Assembly: GCA_035356615.1 (NCBI GenBank) | Contig: DAOQSN010000002.1 | Coordinates: 62,001-126,000, forward strand | Length of the DNA: 64,000 nt | Origin: JAKQDH01 sp029558835 | GTDB lineage: Bacteria; Planctomycetota; Phycisphaerae; UBA1845 | Direction of reading: 5' to 3' | Part shown: positions 24,270 to 33,530 of the stretch, one piece after another | Layout: each line of letters starts with the position of its first letter | How positions within the stretch are numbered: position 1 is the stretch's first letter | Position numbers and translations under genes: made by a program | Notes under the pieces: model-generated | What the model was told of the DNA's origin: nothing | Databases searched by the model: none | Seen by the model: only the letters and a program-made list of their open reading frames with translations

Positions 24270-25202
24270 TCACCAGCTTGCCCCGCCGCCACCGCCGCCG
24301 AAGTGGCCACCGCCGCTGAAACCTCCACCGCCAAACCCGCCGCCGCCGCCGAAGCCCCCTCCGAATCCTCCGCCGCCCAACCCGCCGCCCCAGTGCGAGC
24401 GCCGCGACCCGCGCATGGAGTTCGACAGCATGGCCGTCCAGAACAACGCCGGCCAGAAGCCGCCGCCCGCCCACCGCCCGCGATACCGCGCCCGGCGGCC
24501 AATCGAGCTGACGATGATGAAGATCACCAGCAACGGGAACAGCATCGGGCACAAGGCCCCCGCGCAGGCCACGCCCCCGGGTGTGTCTCGGCCGCCGCGA
24601 ACGCCGCGGTACTGCCGGGCCGCCACCGGCATCCCACTGAGCACCACCTGCTTCTCCTCCGCGATCCGGGCCGCCACCTGGGCCGCCAGGGCCTGGAGAC
24701 CCTCGCCGTAACGCCCCCCGCGGAAGTACGCGTCCACGACCTGACGCGACACCGATCCACACCACGAATCCGGCAGCATCCCCTCCAGTCCGTAGCCGGT
24801 GTGGATGCGCACCTGCTTCTTGCGCGCGGGAGTATCGAGCGCGAGGGCAATCAACGCGCCGTTGTCCTCGCCCTTCTGCCCCAGCCGCCACAACTCCGCG
24901 TGACGTTGCACGAAATCGAAGAAGTCCTCGTCGCCCGTGGTCGGCACGGTGAGCACCTTGACGGCCGCCCCGGTCTTCTGATGCAGTTCGAGCAGCAGCG
25001 CGGCGATGCGCTGTTCAGCGGTCGAGTCGATCAAACCGGCGTTGTCAACGACGATGCGATCATCGAGCGGAATGGTGATGCGGGTTGCGGCCGCCGCCGG
25101 CGCGCCAGCCACCACCAACACTAACAATACCACGCCCACCCAGCGAGACCGTCGAACGCCGGGCTCCCCGGCGCCGCCCGCCCTCGAGAAACCGGGTGCC
25201 AC
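24270..25202 (-). CDS. TPM-domain (YgcG/Psb32-like) membrane protein
   Basis: A 310-residue protein from a GTG at 25202. The signal is 'RRSRWVGVVLLVLVVAGAPA'. A TPM domain follows: 'RIVVDNAGLIDSTAEQRIAALL', 'GAAVKVLTVPTT', 'NGALIALALDTPARKKQVRI', 'HTGYGLEGMLPD'. It has one transmembrane helix ('MLFPLLVIFIIVSSIG') and a Gly-rich tail ending 'GGGGGGASW'. This is the standard YgcG layout, usually found beside lemA as here. A longer frame runs up through the repeat cluster at 25230-25489; the GTG is preferred because it gives a normal signal peptide. A hairpin GCCGGCGCGAGCCGGC separates it from lemA. Confidence 0.85.
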   Translation of the reverse strand: MAPGFSRAGGAGEPGVRRSRWVGVVLLVLVVAGAPAAAATRITIPLDDRIVVDNAGLIDSTAEQRIAALLLELHQKTGAAVKVLTVPTTGDEDFFDFVQRHAELWRLGQKGEDNGALIALALDTPARKKQVRIHTGYGLEGMLPDSWCGSVSRQVVDAYFRGGRYGEGLQALAAQVAARIAEEKQVVLSGMPVAARQYRGVRGGRDTPGGVACAGALCPMLFPLLVIFIIVSSIGRRARYRGRWAGGGFWPALFWTAMLSNSMRGSRRSHWGGGLGGGGFGGGFGGGGGFGGGGFSGGGHFGGGGGGASW

Positions 25203-25602
25203 GCCCAAGCTCGCCGCGTACGCGCTTAGCGTGTCGGTCCGGAGAGGGTGCCATGCTTTCCCGCGACAGCAGTCGCGGGTAAGCATGTTCTTCCGCCCGA
25301 CCCCATGCCCACCCCCGCCTGCGGCGGGGGTGGGCATGGCACCCACGCGAAACAGGTACCTCGCCGCAGGCGAGCGTCGGCATGCGTCAGTGTTCGCCGG
25401 ATGGCATGGCCAAGCGCAGCGCCGCCATGCGTCCGTGTCCGGCGCGGCATGGCGGCGCCAAGCTGCGCTTGGCTTGGCCATGGCACCCCGATCGACGGGG
25501 TGTCTGTCGGCGCCGGCATGACGGCGCCGACCCGTGCTCAGGCTGACCGTGGCACTCCGATCGGGCGGAGACTGGCGCCGTGGCGTAGAGCTACTGGGTG
25601 GG
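25203..25602. repeat. cluster of dispersed repeats
   Basis: Two or three elements are nested here: 25239-25345 (GTGCCATGCTTTCCCGCGAC, AGTCGCGGG, CCCCGCCTGCGGCGGGG, GGGCATGGCACCC), a half copy of the 'MAKRSAAM' element at 25401-25432, and its mirror at 25447-25489 (CATGGCGGCGCC...GGCCATGGCACCC). The first type recurs reversed at 36942-37055. No gene is visible in this gap. Confidence 0.65.
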
Positions 25603-26334
25603 CTACCACGCATCGGCCAGTTCTCCCAGGGTTTCGATGTCCCGGTAGAGCTGATCGAAGTCGTTCCAACCGGGGTGTTCGTGGGTCGCCGGCAGCGTGC
25701 CCCGACGCAGACCGGGCAACTTCCGCTGCGTCAGCGTCTCGACGGCCTCCAGCACCGCCGCCGCCGGCAGCGCTTCCCGTGTCCGCCGCAGCCACAGCAG
25801 CCCCCGGAGCGTGCGCAGCACGCGCTGGCTGATCTGGGCCGACAACGGGCCGATGAACTGCGGCCGCCCGGCGGCCGCCAGCAGGCCCTGACGCATGCTG
25901 ATAAGCACCGACTTCAGCTCGCGCTCACACTGGAGGCGGACGTCCGCGTCCTCAAACGCCAGGTCCGCGAAGTAATCGGGCCCCAGCGGCGTCACGTGTT
26001 GCGCTTGAATCTCGATGAACTCCAGCGGAAACGTGTCGAGCGACGCGCGGATGTACGCCGGGGTCATGATCAGCGGGGCGACCACCCCGAGCTTACCCAT
26101 CCGCGGGCCGCACTCCGCCAGCCGCCGCAGCAGCCCCAGGTCCACCCGGTCCAGCACCAGCACGCTCTGCACGCCGTCGCATTCGGCGTCGAAAGGCCCC
26201 CCCACGGCCGGGCCAAACACCGTCACCGCCAAGGCGTGATTGCCTGCCACTTCGTGCACCATCCCCAACCAGGCGCGCACCGCCACCCGCGCCGGGGCGG
26301 CAATGCCGGAAAGCTCTTCCAGGTTGCCGGTCAT
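25603..26334 (-). CDS. hypothetical protein, possibly nucleotidyltransferase-like
   Basis: A 243-residue cytosolic protein starting 'MTGNLEELSGIAAPARVAVR'. The first half has the pattern 'VTVFGPAVGGPFDAECDGVQ' then 'SVLVLDRVDLGLLRRLAECG', 'GVVAPLIMTPAYIRASLDTF' and 'PLEFIEIQ'. This strand-helix order, with a Gly-rich turn and an acidic strand, resembles the minimal nucleotidyltransferase fold, but the usual GSxxxGxxxxxSDxD is not intact. The second half is helical ('LQCERELKSVLISMRQGLLA'). It lies upstream of the TPM/lemA pair on the same strand. The ATG at 26334 starts the conserved-looking part. The family call is inference only. Confidence 0.6.
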   Translation of the reverse strand: MTGNLEELSGIAAPARVAVRAWLGMVHEVAGNHALAVTVFGPAVGGPFDAECDGVQSVLVLDRVDLGLLRRLAECGPRMGKLGVVAPLIMTPAYIRASLDTFPLEFIEIQAQHVTPLGPDYFADLAFEDADVRLQCERELKSVLISMRQGLLAAAGRPQFIGPLSAQISQRVLRTLRGLLWLRRTREALPAAAVLEAVETLTQRKLPGLRRGTLPATHEHPGWNDFDQLYRDIETLGELADAW

Positions 26335-26802
26335 GTATTGGGTTCCCTTGAGCGGTCGCCCCCCGCTCGGCACTGCAAGCCCACGGGTTGCCCCCACGCT
26401 GCCGCGTTGGGTTCTGCCCCTCGCTTTCGCTCGGGCTCCGGATCGAGCTACCCCTACACCCATGGCGGCCAGAGAGCCGGGACACGCGGTCGCGTCACCG
26501 AAAGCTTGACAGTTAGGGTTTACCCCGTGACCTGCCGCCCAGCAAGTAGAGAATCGACCTCGAATTGGAACCGCCGCGGGCGGTGCCGGCCGAGGTCGGG
26601 CACGCCGGTGCGCGGCGGACGTACAAGAACCGACAGGATCGCACGGGCTGCCCACCGGGCCCGATTGCGTGCCGGTGCTGCGGAGGCTATAGTCCCGCTC
26701 CGGCCTGTGATCGACGGCTCAGGAGGGCGGGATGCGAGCTCCGGGGTCGCGCCCAGAGCGGGGCCGGGCAGTTGCATACATCGGTTTTGGAGTGAGCGCA
26801 GC
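26335..26802. other. 468-base divergent intergenic region
   Basis: Lies between the minus-strand gene starting at 26334 and ald at 26803. It holds a 'CCCTCGCTTTCGCTCGGGCTCC' type palindrome near 26418-26440 and the promoter-like site 26665-26693. No gene seen. Confidence 0.5.
26665..26693 (+). promoter_or_regulatory. candidate ald promoter
   Basis: TTGCGT (26665-26670), a 17-base spacer and TATAGT (26688-26693), about 110 bases before the ald start. Confidence 0.45.
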
Positions 26803-27915
26803 ATGATTGTCGGCGTACCCAAAGAGATCAAGACGCACGAGTATCGGGTGAGCATGACGCCGGTGGGAGTGGATGAGTTGGTCCGACGGAAGCACTCCGT
26901 GCTGATCGAGACCGGCGCCGGCGTCGGCTCCGGGATCGCGGATGACGAGTACGCCGCGGTGGGTGCCAAGCTGGTGGCCTCCCGCGACGAGATCTTCGCC
27001 AAGGCGGACATGATCGTGAAGGTCAAGGAGCCCTTGGCCCCCGAACGCAAGCTGATGCGCTCCGGGCAGGTAATGTTTACCTACTTTCACTTCGCCGCCG
27101 ACCACGCCCTGACCGAGGAGGTCATCGCCAGTGGCGCCATCGCGGTGGCCTACGAGACCATCACCGACGCGCACGGGCACCTGCCCCTGCTGACCCCGAT
27201 GAGCGAAGTGGCCGGCAAAATGAGCATCCAGGAGGGCGCCAAGTACCTGGAGAGCCCCATGAACGGGCGCGGCATCCTGCTGGGCGGGGTACCGGGCGTC
27301 GAGCCGGCCGAGGTGCTGGTCATCGGCGGCGGCATCGTCGGCACCTGTGCGGCCAAGCTGGCCGCCGGCCTGGGCGCCAAGGTCGTGATCATGGATATCA
27401 GCATCGACCGGCTGCGCTACCTCGATGACATCATGCCCGCCAACGTGTACACCATTTACAGTGACCGCCTCGCCATGCAGAAATACCTGCGCTCCGCCGA
27501 CCTGGTGATTGGGGCGGTGCTGATCCCCGGGGCCCGCTGCCCCGTGCTCATCACGCGCGATATGCTCTCGTCCATGAAGCCCGGCTCGGTCATCGTGGAC
27601 GTGGGCGTGGACCAGGGCGGCTGCTGCGAAACGATCAAGCCGACGACGCACAGCGACCCGGTCTACACCGTGGACGGCGTCGTTCACTACGGGGTGGCCA
27701 ATATGCCCGGCGCCGTCGGGCGGACTTCGACGTTCGCGCTGACGAATGCGACCTTGCCCTATGCCCTCAAGCTGGCGGACTTAGGCTACCAAGCCGCCTG
27801 CAAGCAGGACCCGCATCTGGCGGCCGGCATCAACGTCGAAAAGGGCAAAGTCACCAACCGACCGGTGGCCGATGCGTTCGGGCTGAAGTGCACACCGTCT
27901 TCGGTGGCCTCCTGA
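26803..27915 (+). CDS. ald: alanine dehydrogenase
   Basis: NAD-dependent alanine dehydrogenase, which interconverts L-alanine with pyruvate and ammonia. The 370 residues match the family length. Visible: 'MIVGVPKEIKTHEYRVSMTP', 'VKVKEPLAPE' with catalytic K75, 'TYFHFAAD' with H96, the Rossmann 'VIGGGIVGTCAAKLAAGLGA' (175-180 is the glycine motif), 'DQGGCCETIKPTTHSDPVY' and 'NMPGAVGRTSTFALTNATLP'. GGAGTGAG lies ahead of the ATG. It is related to PntAA in this window, which shares the same fold. It may feed alanine/pyruvate metabolism or anaerobic redox balance. Confidence 0.96.
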   Translation: MIVGVPKEIKTHEYRVSMTPVGVDELVRRKHSVLIETGAGVGSGIADDEYAAVGAKLVASRDEIFAKADMIVKVKEPLAPERKLMRSGQVMFTYFHFAADHALTEEVIASGAIAVAYETITDAHGHLPLLTPMSEVAGKMSIQEGAKYLESPMNGRGILLGGVPGVEPAEVLVIGGGIVGTCAAKLAAGLGAKVVIMDISIDRLRYLDDIMPANVYTIYSDRLAMQKYLRSADLVIGAVLIPGARCPVLITRDMLSSMKPGSVIVDVGVDQGGCCETIKPTTHSDPVYTVDGVVHYGVANMPGAVGRTSTFALTNATLPYALKLADLGYQAACKQDPHLAAGINVEKGKVTNRPVADAFGLKCTPSSVAS

Positions 27916-28276
27916 CGCGCGGTCTCGGACGGGAAGAGCCCCGTGCCGCCGGCGGATCCACGGGGCCGGCGCGGCGGTTCGCTCACCCGTGCCCGCAGGC
28001 GCCGGTGTGTTGCGCCTGCAGCCTCCGAACGCCGCTGCCTTCCAGGGAGAGGGGCAGGGGGAAGGGTGGCGCGGACGCCTCCCTCGCGGAGGAACATGCC
28101 CGCCCGCGACGCGGGGGACGCCGCACGCGCACGCCGCCGCGGGAAGGCACCGTGCACCCCGGGTGCTGGAGACGCGGCACGCCAACGGGATGCCCGTTGG
28201 GTGAGAGGACGGCCGCCGTCGGCCGGACATCCTGGGCACGTACTTGGGCGCGGCGCCCAGGCCGGGGAATCAGCCT
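27916..28276. other. 361-base gap without a recognisable gene
   Basis: Contains CCTTCCAGGGAGAGGGGCAG with GGGGAAGG (28037-28064), a copy of the CCCTCTCCC palindrome type. Nothing else can be named. Confidence 0.5.
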
Positions 28277-29647
28277 ATGGCCAAGAACATCGTCATTATC
28301 GTGTTACTCATCCTGGCGGTCGCCGGGGGATACTACGCCCTCTCCACCTACCGCCTCGATTTGGGGCAGGGGGGCAAGACCGAGGTCATCCACCGCGGTG
28401 ACCTGACGCTGCCCATCAACGCCACCGGCGAAGTGCGACCGGCCCATCGGGTCGAGATCAAGGCGGAAGCCAGCGGCGAGGTCATCGAAATCCGCAAGCG
28501 CGCGGGCGAGCGCGTGCAGGCCGGCGACCTGATCATGCACCTCAAGAAGACCGAGGAGCAGCGCAGCGTCGACCGCGCCCAGCGCGAGGTGGATCGGTAC
28601 GCGGCCCTGCTGGAGGCGGCGAAGGTGACGCGCCGCCAGCGCCAAACGACGGACCTGGCGGCCGCGGAGGCGGAAGTCAAGGTGATCGAGTCGATGCTGC
28701 CCTACTACGAGTTCCGGGCGAAGGCCTTGGATCTCCCGGACAGTGACAAGAACTTCGCCAATGAGGAGCTCGTGCAGCGAAAGGTAACTTACGAGAACCA
28801 GAAGGCCCAGCTTGCTTCCGCCCAGGCCCGCCGGGACGCCGTCAAGCTCGCCATCGAACTCGCCGAACAGGACGTCGCCCAGATGGAGGCGACCTATCAG
28901 GCCGCCCTCAGCACCCTCGGCGACGCCAAGGAACGCCTCGAAAAGACCGACATCATCGCCCCCTGCGACGGCATGGTCGGCAACGTCTACGTCCAGGAAG
29001 GCGAGGTCATCCAGGGCGGCAAGACGACCTTCACCGGCGGGACCCTGCTGGCCGTCGTGCTCGACGTGGACCGCATCCTCGTGCAGGCCGAGGTGGACGA
29101 GGCGGAGATCGGGGCGGTGCGCAAGATCGCCCCCGCCTGGGCACGCCCCAACAACGACGGCTCCGTGACCATGCCGGCGGACCTCGAGGCGGCGGCCGCC
29201 CAGATCGAGCATCTGCCCCGCATCGAGGTGGAGGCCTTCCGCGGCGAGGAATTCACCGGCGTCATCGAGCGCATCTACCCCGAACCACGCACCATCAGCG
29301 GCGTGACCACGTACCTCGTCGACGTCGTGCTCCTGGGCGAGAACCGCCTGAAGCTCTTTCCCGGCATGCGGGCGGCCGTGGAGTTCACCGCCGAGAAGGT
29401 CGAGAACGTCGTCCTCTGCCCCAACGAGGCGCTCCGCGAGGGCCCCGATGGGCGGTTGGGCGTCTACGTCCCCGTCAAGGACCGGGATTCGCAGGGGCAA
29501 CAGGAAGACAAGAAGTTCGTCCCCTGCAAGATCGGCCTGGACAACGGCGTGTACTCTGAAATCAGGGAGGGACTCGCGGAGGGCGACACCGTGTACACCA
29601 AGCTGCCCGTGAACCTGGAGAAAGAACGCGAGCGCCGGAAGAAGTAG
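28277..29647 (+). CDS. MacA/HlyD-type periplasmic adaptor of an ABC efflux system
   Basis: A 456-residue membrane-fusion protein. One N-terminal anchor ('NIVIIVLLILAVAGGYYALS'); a split lipoyl domain with 'EVIHRGDLTLPINATGEVRP' and later 'IIAPCDGMVGNVYVQEGE'; between them a long coiled-coil hairpin (about 95-230: 'SVDRAQREVDRYAALLEAAK' and 'ANEELVQRKVTYENQKAQLA'); and a beta-barrel with 'LFPGMRAAVEFTAEKVENVV'. It would connect the MacB-like permease below to an outer-membrane channel. Stop-to-start distance to the ATPase gene is 48 bases. The ATG at 28277 sets the membrane anchor near the N-terminus. Confidence 0.9.
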   Translation: MAKNIVIIVLLILAVAGGYYALSTYRLDLGQGGKTEVIHRGDLTLPINATGEVRPAHRVEIKAEASGEVIEIRKRAGERVQAGDLIMHLKKTEEQRSVDRAQREVDRYAALLEAAKVTRRQRQTTDLAAAEAEVKVIESMLPYYEFRAKALDLPDSDKNFANEELVQRKVTYENQKAQLASAQARRDAVKLAIELAEQDVAQMEATYQAALSTLGDAKERLEKTDIIAPCDGMVGNVYVQEGEVIQGGKTTFTGGTLLAVVLDVDRILVQAEVDEAEIGAVRKIAPAWARPNNDGSVTMPADLEAAAAQIEHLPRIEVEAFRGEEFTGVIERIYPEPRTISGVTTYLVDVVLLGENRLKLFPGMRAAVEFTAEKVENVVLCPNEALREGPDGRLGVYVPVKDRDSQGQQEDKKFVPCKIGLDNGVYSEIREGLAEGDTVYTKLPVNLEKERERRKK

Positions 29648-29695
29648 CCGCCGGCGTCCGTCCGTCCGTGTGCCTCGGCCTGACCCCTGTAACCC

Positions 29696-30502
29696 ATGTT
29701 GAAAGCCGTCCAACTGCGCAAAGACTACCACATGGGCCACACCGTGGTGCATGCCCTGGACGGCGTGGACCTGCACATCCCGGCCGGTGGCTTCGTCGCC
29801 ATCACCGGTGCCAGCGGCAGCGGCAAGAGCACCCTGATGCACATTCTGGGCTGCCTCGACCGCCCCACGGCCGGCCTGCTTGAGTTCAATGGACAGCGGA
29901 TCAGCGGCATCGGCGAGAAACAGCTCGCCCGCCTGCGCAACCAGCACATCGGCTTCGTCTTTCAGACCTTCAACCTCATCAGCCGGACCTCCGCCCTGGA
30001 TAACGTGCTCCTGCCGCTGGTTTACACCCGCCGGGCGTACCGCCGGAAGCACGCCCTGGAGGCCCTGGAACGGGTAGGACTGGCCGCCCGCGCCAAGCAT
30101 ACGCCCAGCGAGATGTCCGGCGGCGAGTGCCAGCGGGTGGCCATCGCCCGCGCGATCGTGAACCGCCCCCGGCTCATCCTGGCCGATGAGCCCACCGGCA
30201 ACCTCGACACGCGCACCGGCGACCAGATCATGGCCATCTTCGACGAGCTGCATGCCGAGGGCATCACGATCGTGCTGGTCACCCACGAGGTGGACATTGC
30301 CGTCCGCGCCCAGCGCATCATCCGCATGCAGGACGGACGGATCGTCGAGGACCATCCGGTAGCCCCTGAGCAACGGCAGGTCGTGCTGGCGTCCCGAGGC
30401 CAGGGACTACCCGCCTCCGGCGCGATCCAGCCGATGCAAGAGCCCCCTGCGGAGCGCGGAGCCGTCGCCGGCGTCCTTGGAGTCTCAGCCACTGGAGAGT
30501 AA
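29696..30502 (+). CDS. ABC transporter ATP-binding protein (MacB/LolD type)
   Basis: A 268-residue ATPase. Walker A 'GASGSGKST' (about 39-47), Q-loop in 'IGFVFQTFNLI', signature 'MSGGECQRVAIARAIV', Walker B 'LILADEPTGNLD', and the H-switch 'VTHEVDI'. The 'LDNVLLPLVY' block and overall order place it in the MacB/LolD/FtsE group. It energises the permease encoded six bases downstream. The C-terminal ~45 residues after 'RIVEDHPVAP' are low-complexity and not part of the domain. Confidence 0.95.
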   Translation: MLKAVQLRKDYHMGHTVVHALDGVDLHIPAGGFVAITGASGSGKSTLMHILGCLDRPTAGLLEFNGQRISGIGEKQLARLRNQHIGFVFQTFNLISRTSALDNVLLPLVYTRRAYRRKHALEALERVGLAARAKHTPSEMSGGECQRVAIARAIVNRPRLILADEPTGNLDTRTGDQIMAIFDELHAEGITIVLVTHEVDIAVRAQRIIRMQDGRIVEDHPVAPEQRQVVLASRGQGLPASGAIQPMQEPPAERGAVAGVLGVSATGE

Positions 30503-30508
30503 CGGGTC

Positions 30509-31720
30509 GTGTTCCTTCTGCGCCTCATCCTTATCGCCCTTCGCGGCCTGCGGACCAACCTGTTCCGGTCCCTCCTGGCGACCTTGGGCGTCATCATCGG
30601 CGTGGGTGCGGTGGTCTCGGCCGTCTCCATCCTCGAAGGCGCCAAGAAGGGCATCCTCGAGCAGGTCGAGTCCCTCGGCGCGGACAAGATCATGGTCTTC
30701 AATGGCCAGGCCGAACGCGGCGGGCGGCACATGGCCCTGCCCACCCTGACCATCGACGACGCCGACGTTCTCGCCCGGGAAGGGGGCGAAGCCATCCGTG
30801 CGGTGGCGCCGCAATACCAGGCCGGCGGGCAGGTCAAGTATTTCCAGAAGAACGCGGCCGTCACCGTCCTGGGCACCAGCGAAGATTACGCCACCATCAA
30901 CAACTACGCCGTCCTCGATGGGCGCTTCATCACCCGCGAGGACATCCGCGGCTCCGCCATGGTCGTCGTCCTGGGCAACAAGGTGGCCAGGGACCTCTTC
31001 GGCGCCCTGCCCCCCGTGGATAAGACGGTCAAGATCGACGGGCGCGGCTTCACCGTCGTCGGCGTCATGGAGGAACGCGGGGTACTTGGCTTCATGGACG
31101 TGGACAACCAGGTGACGGTGCCGATCAGCACCGCCATGGACCGCATGTACGGGGCCAAGTACCTCACCATGCTCGTCGTCCAGAGCGAGGGGGCCAACCG
31201 GGTCCAGGATTGCGTCAGCCGCGTGCGCCAGATCCTCCGCGGGCAGCACCGCCTCAAAGCCGGTGACCCGGACGACTTCCAGGTCTTCACCCAGCAGGAG
31301 TTCCAGAACAACCTCGGCATTGTCGCCCGCATCTTCGCCGTCGTGCTCTACAGCATCGCCGGCATCTCCCTCGTCGTCGGCGGCATCGGCATCATGAACA
31401 TCATGATGGTCTCCGTTACCGAGCGCACCCGCGAAATCGGCGTCCGCATCGCCGTCGGTGCCCGCCGCACTGACATCCTCACCCAGTTCCTCATCGAAGC
31501 CAGCACGATCAGTCTCTTCGGCGGGGCCATGGGCGTGGTCTGCGGCTGGGCGATCGCCAATCTGCTCAGCAAGGTAACCCAGGTCTTCGAGGTCTACACG
31601 CCGCTCATGGCCGTCCTGGTGGCCTTGGGCGTGGCGATCGGCGTCGGGATCGTCAGCGGCATCTACCCGGCCATCCGGGCCGCCCAACTCGACCCAGTCC
31701 AGGCGCTCCGCTACGAGTGA
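30509..31720 (+). CDS. MacB-type ABC transporter permease
   Basis: A 403-residue permease starting at a GTG (30509) with GGAGAG just upstream, overlapping the end of the ATPase gene's leader. One N-terminal helix ('LFRSLLATLGVIIGVGAVVS'), a ~230-residue periplasmic MacB_PCD domain ('GADKIMVFNG', 'GRFITREDI', 'KYLTMLVVQ'), and three C-terminal helices forming the FtsX domain ('GISLVVGGIGIMNIMMVSV', 'TERTREIGVRIAVGARR', 'SGIYPAIRAAQLDPVQALRY'). With the two preceding genes it makes a complete mechanotransducing efflux or lipoprotein/peptide export system. The substrate is unknown. Confidence 0.94.
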   Translation: MFLLRLILIALRGLRTNLFRSLLATLGVIIGVGAVVSAVSILEGAKKGILEQVESLGADKIMVFNGQAERGGRHMALPTLTIDDADVLAREGGEAIRAVAPQYQAGGQVKYFQKNAAVTVLGTSEDYATINNYAVLDGRFITREDIRGSAMVVVLGNKVARDLFGALPPVDKTVKIDGRGFTVVGVMEERGVLGFMDVDNQVTVPISTAMDRMYGAKYLTMLVVQSEGANRVQDCVSRVRQILRGQHRLKAGDPDDFQVFTQQEFQNNLGIVARIFAVVLYSIAGISLVVGGIGIMNIMMVSVTERTREIGVRIAVGARRTDILTQFLIEASTISLFGGAMGVVCGWAIANLLSKVTQVFEVYTPLMAVLVALGVAIGVGIVSGIYPAIRAAQLDPVQALRYE

Positions 31721-31841
31721 GGGGGCCTACCCCGTGGCGTGGGCATCTCGCGTAGCGCAGCTCGGGCATCCTGCCCGAGTTCCTCAGCCCACCCCAGGCG
31801 GTGGCTCCGTCCGTCGCCGGACGCCGGCGCTGCTCGATCCG

Positions 31842-32705
31842 CTACGGACCGGCGCTTTCCTCGCCGCGCCCGCTCGCCGCCTCTCTGCCGCCAACCGACG
31901 CGGTCACGCGACAAGCGACCTGCAGGTGGGGAGCTCGCCCCAGCGCGTCCGAGTCCCGCGCGAGACTCCTCTCGATGCGCGACCACGCGCGCCGTGCGGA
32001 GGCCGATTCCAGCAACGCCCGCTGCTGCCGCATCGGCAACACGGTCTTGCCCACCAGGTCCAGCACTTCAAAACCGGCCGCGCGCAGGAGCTTTCTCAAT
32101 TCATCTGGCGACCACGTGAAAATAGGAAAACGCTCCTCCGCGCCACGCGTCAGCCAGTGTGTCCGCCCCGTACGCAGAAACCGCGCTAGTTCGTCCGCCT
32201 CACCTTTCTCCACGTAGTAGTCGATGCCGGCAAAACGATTGTCGAACGTGGCGACCAGCACACCGAAAGGTCGCAGCAAACGCCGAATCTGCTTCAACGC
32301 CTGCCTCGGCTCCTCCGTACAGCCGATCGGCTCACCCAGGGCAACTGCTGCGGCGAACTCCCCGGCCGGCAGGGTGCTCAGATCGCACAAATCAGCGCGC
32401 GTGAATGTCGCCCGCGTACCGGCGCCCATTCTCTCGATCCGCTGCCGGGCTTGGTCCAGCATGGCGGCCGAGATGTCCACGCACGCCACCTGATACCCAC
32501 TCTTGACGAGCTTGGCCGCCCATTTGCCGGTGCCGCAGCCCAGATCGAGCAACGGTACGCCCTGCTCACGGGGCAGAAACGGCCGCAGGTAGTCCCAGGT
32601 CAGGGCGTCATGCCAAAGCCAGAAGGCATCATCGTAGCTGTGGTCGTAGTGCCCGGCCACGCGATCGTGATAGCGTTGCACGGCCGGCCGTCGTGACTTG
32701 GTCAT
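31842..32705 (-). CDS. class I SAM-dependent methyltransferase
   Basis: A 287-residue protein starting 'MTKSRRPAVQRYHDRVAGHY'. SAM-binding motif I 'LLDLGCGTGKWAAKL' is at about 50-64, motif II acidic 'VACVDISAAML', then 'FTRADLCDLSTLP' and motif IV 'AAAVALGEPIGCTEEP'. The pattern 'LRPFGVLVATFDNRF' resembles UbiE/COQ5-type small-molecule methyltransferases. The C-terminal 60 residues are basic and low-complexity. GGAG precedes the ATG at 32705. It points away from efp. The substrate cannot be deduced. Confidence 0.85.
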   Translation of the reverse strand: MTKSRRPAVQRYHDRVAGHYDHSYDDAFWLWHDALTWDYLRPFLPREQGVPLLDLGCGTGKWAAKLVKSGYQVACVDISAAMLDQARQRIERMGAGTRATFTRADLCDLSTLPAGEFAAAVALGEPIGCTEEPRQALKQIRRLLRPFGVLVATFDNRFAGIDYYVEKGEADELARFLRTGRTHWLTRGAEERFPIFTWSPDELRKLLRAAGFEVLDLVGKTVLPMRQQRALLESASARRAWSRIERSLARDSDALGRAPHLQVACRVTASVGGREAASGRGEESAGP

Positions 32706-32969
32706 CGCGCGATCTCCACCAGACGCCGTGACACGGGCCTCGGTCGCGAGTCTCCGGCGGGGCCCGATAACCGCAGGCACGCCGCTGATCCGCATCTCAA
32801 CCGTGGTCGAGGCCCGTTTGCGTCGATTGTACCTGCGGCGTCGTGCGTCGGGGCGCTGGCTGGGCGGCCTTCGGCCGGTAGGGTACGCGGTGCACCGCCG
32901 GCGCGGCTCTTGACCCGGAGCACCCGGTTTGCCACCATGCTCGATACGGCATAGATGGAGTCGACCACG

Positions 32970-33530
32970 ATGATCAAGGCGGTGGACCTGCGGAAGGGAA
33001 AGACAATCCTGCACGAGGGCGAGGTGTGTGTGGTGCACGAGGCACAGCACGTTGCCAAGGGCAACAAACGCAGCTACATGCAAGCGAGAATAAAAAACAT
33101 TAAAACGGGCACGATTGTCGATGTTCGCTTCAACGTCGACGACCGCGTGGAAGTGCCATTCGTCGAGACGCGCGAGTACGAGTACCTGTATCGCGAGGGC
33201 GATCACTTCGTGCTCATGGACATGCAGAGCTTCGATCAGGTCAACATCCGCGCCGACGTGGTGGGGGATGCCGGCCTGTTCCTCAAGCCCAACGAGCGAG
33301 TGAGCTGCCAGTTGTACAACGGGCAGCAGATCACGTTCGAGTTGCCGCTTGTCGTGGAGTTGGAAGTGGTGGACACGCCTCCGGTCGTCAAAGGGGCGAC
33401 CGTGACGAACCAGCCGAAGGAAGCCCGTCTCGAAACCGGCGCTCGGATTCGTGTGCCGGCCTTCATCGCGCCCGGAGAGCGCGTGCGGGTGGACACGCGT
33501 ACCGGTCAGTACGTGGAGCGGGCCAAGTAG
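32970..33530 (+). CDS. efp: elongation factor P with atypical tip loop
   Basis: EF-P relieves ribosome stalling at polyproline. The 186 residues fit the three-domain family: a KOW-like domain 1 ('AVDLRKGKTILHEGEVCVV'), an OB domain 2 ('EYEYLYREGDHFVLMDMQSF'), and a C-terminal OB domain ('PVVKGATVTNQPKEARLETG', 'VPAFIAPGERVRVDTRTGQY'). The ATG at 32970 is used because GATGGAG lies eight bases upstream; an ATG at 32955 is in frame. The domain-1 tip reads 'HVAKGNKRSY', not the PGKG of lysylated or PGRG of rhamnosylated EF-P. N32 aligns with the modified residue and K33 follows. How it is activated is open. Confidence 0.92.
   Translation: MIKAVDLRKGKTILHEGEVCVVHEAQHVAKGNKRSYMQARIKNIKTGTIVDVRFNVDDRVEVPFVETREYEYLYREGDHFVLMDMQSFDQVNIRADVVGDAGLFLKPNERVSCQLYNGQQITFELPLVVELEVVDTPPVVKGATVTNQPKEARLETGARIRVPAFIAPGERVRVDTRTGQYVERAK

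Noticed and set aside
25534..26802. N-terminal extension of alanine dehydrogenase
   Set aside because: The frame is open by chance through the minus-strand gene at 25603-26334; Ald homology begins exactly at 26803.
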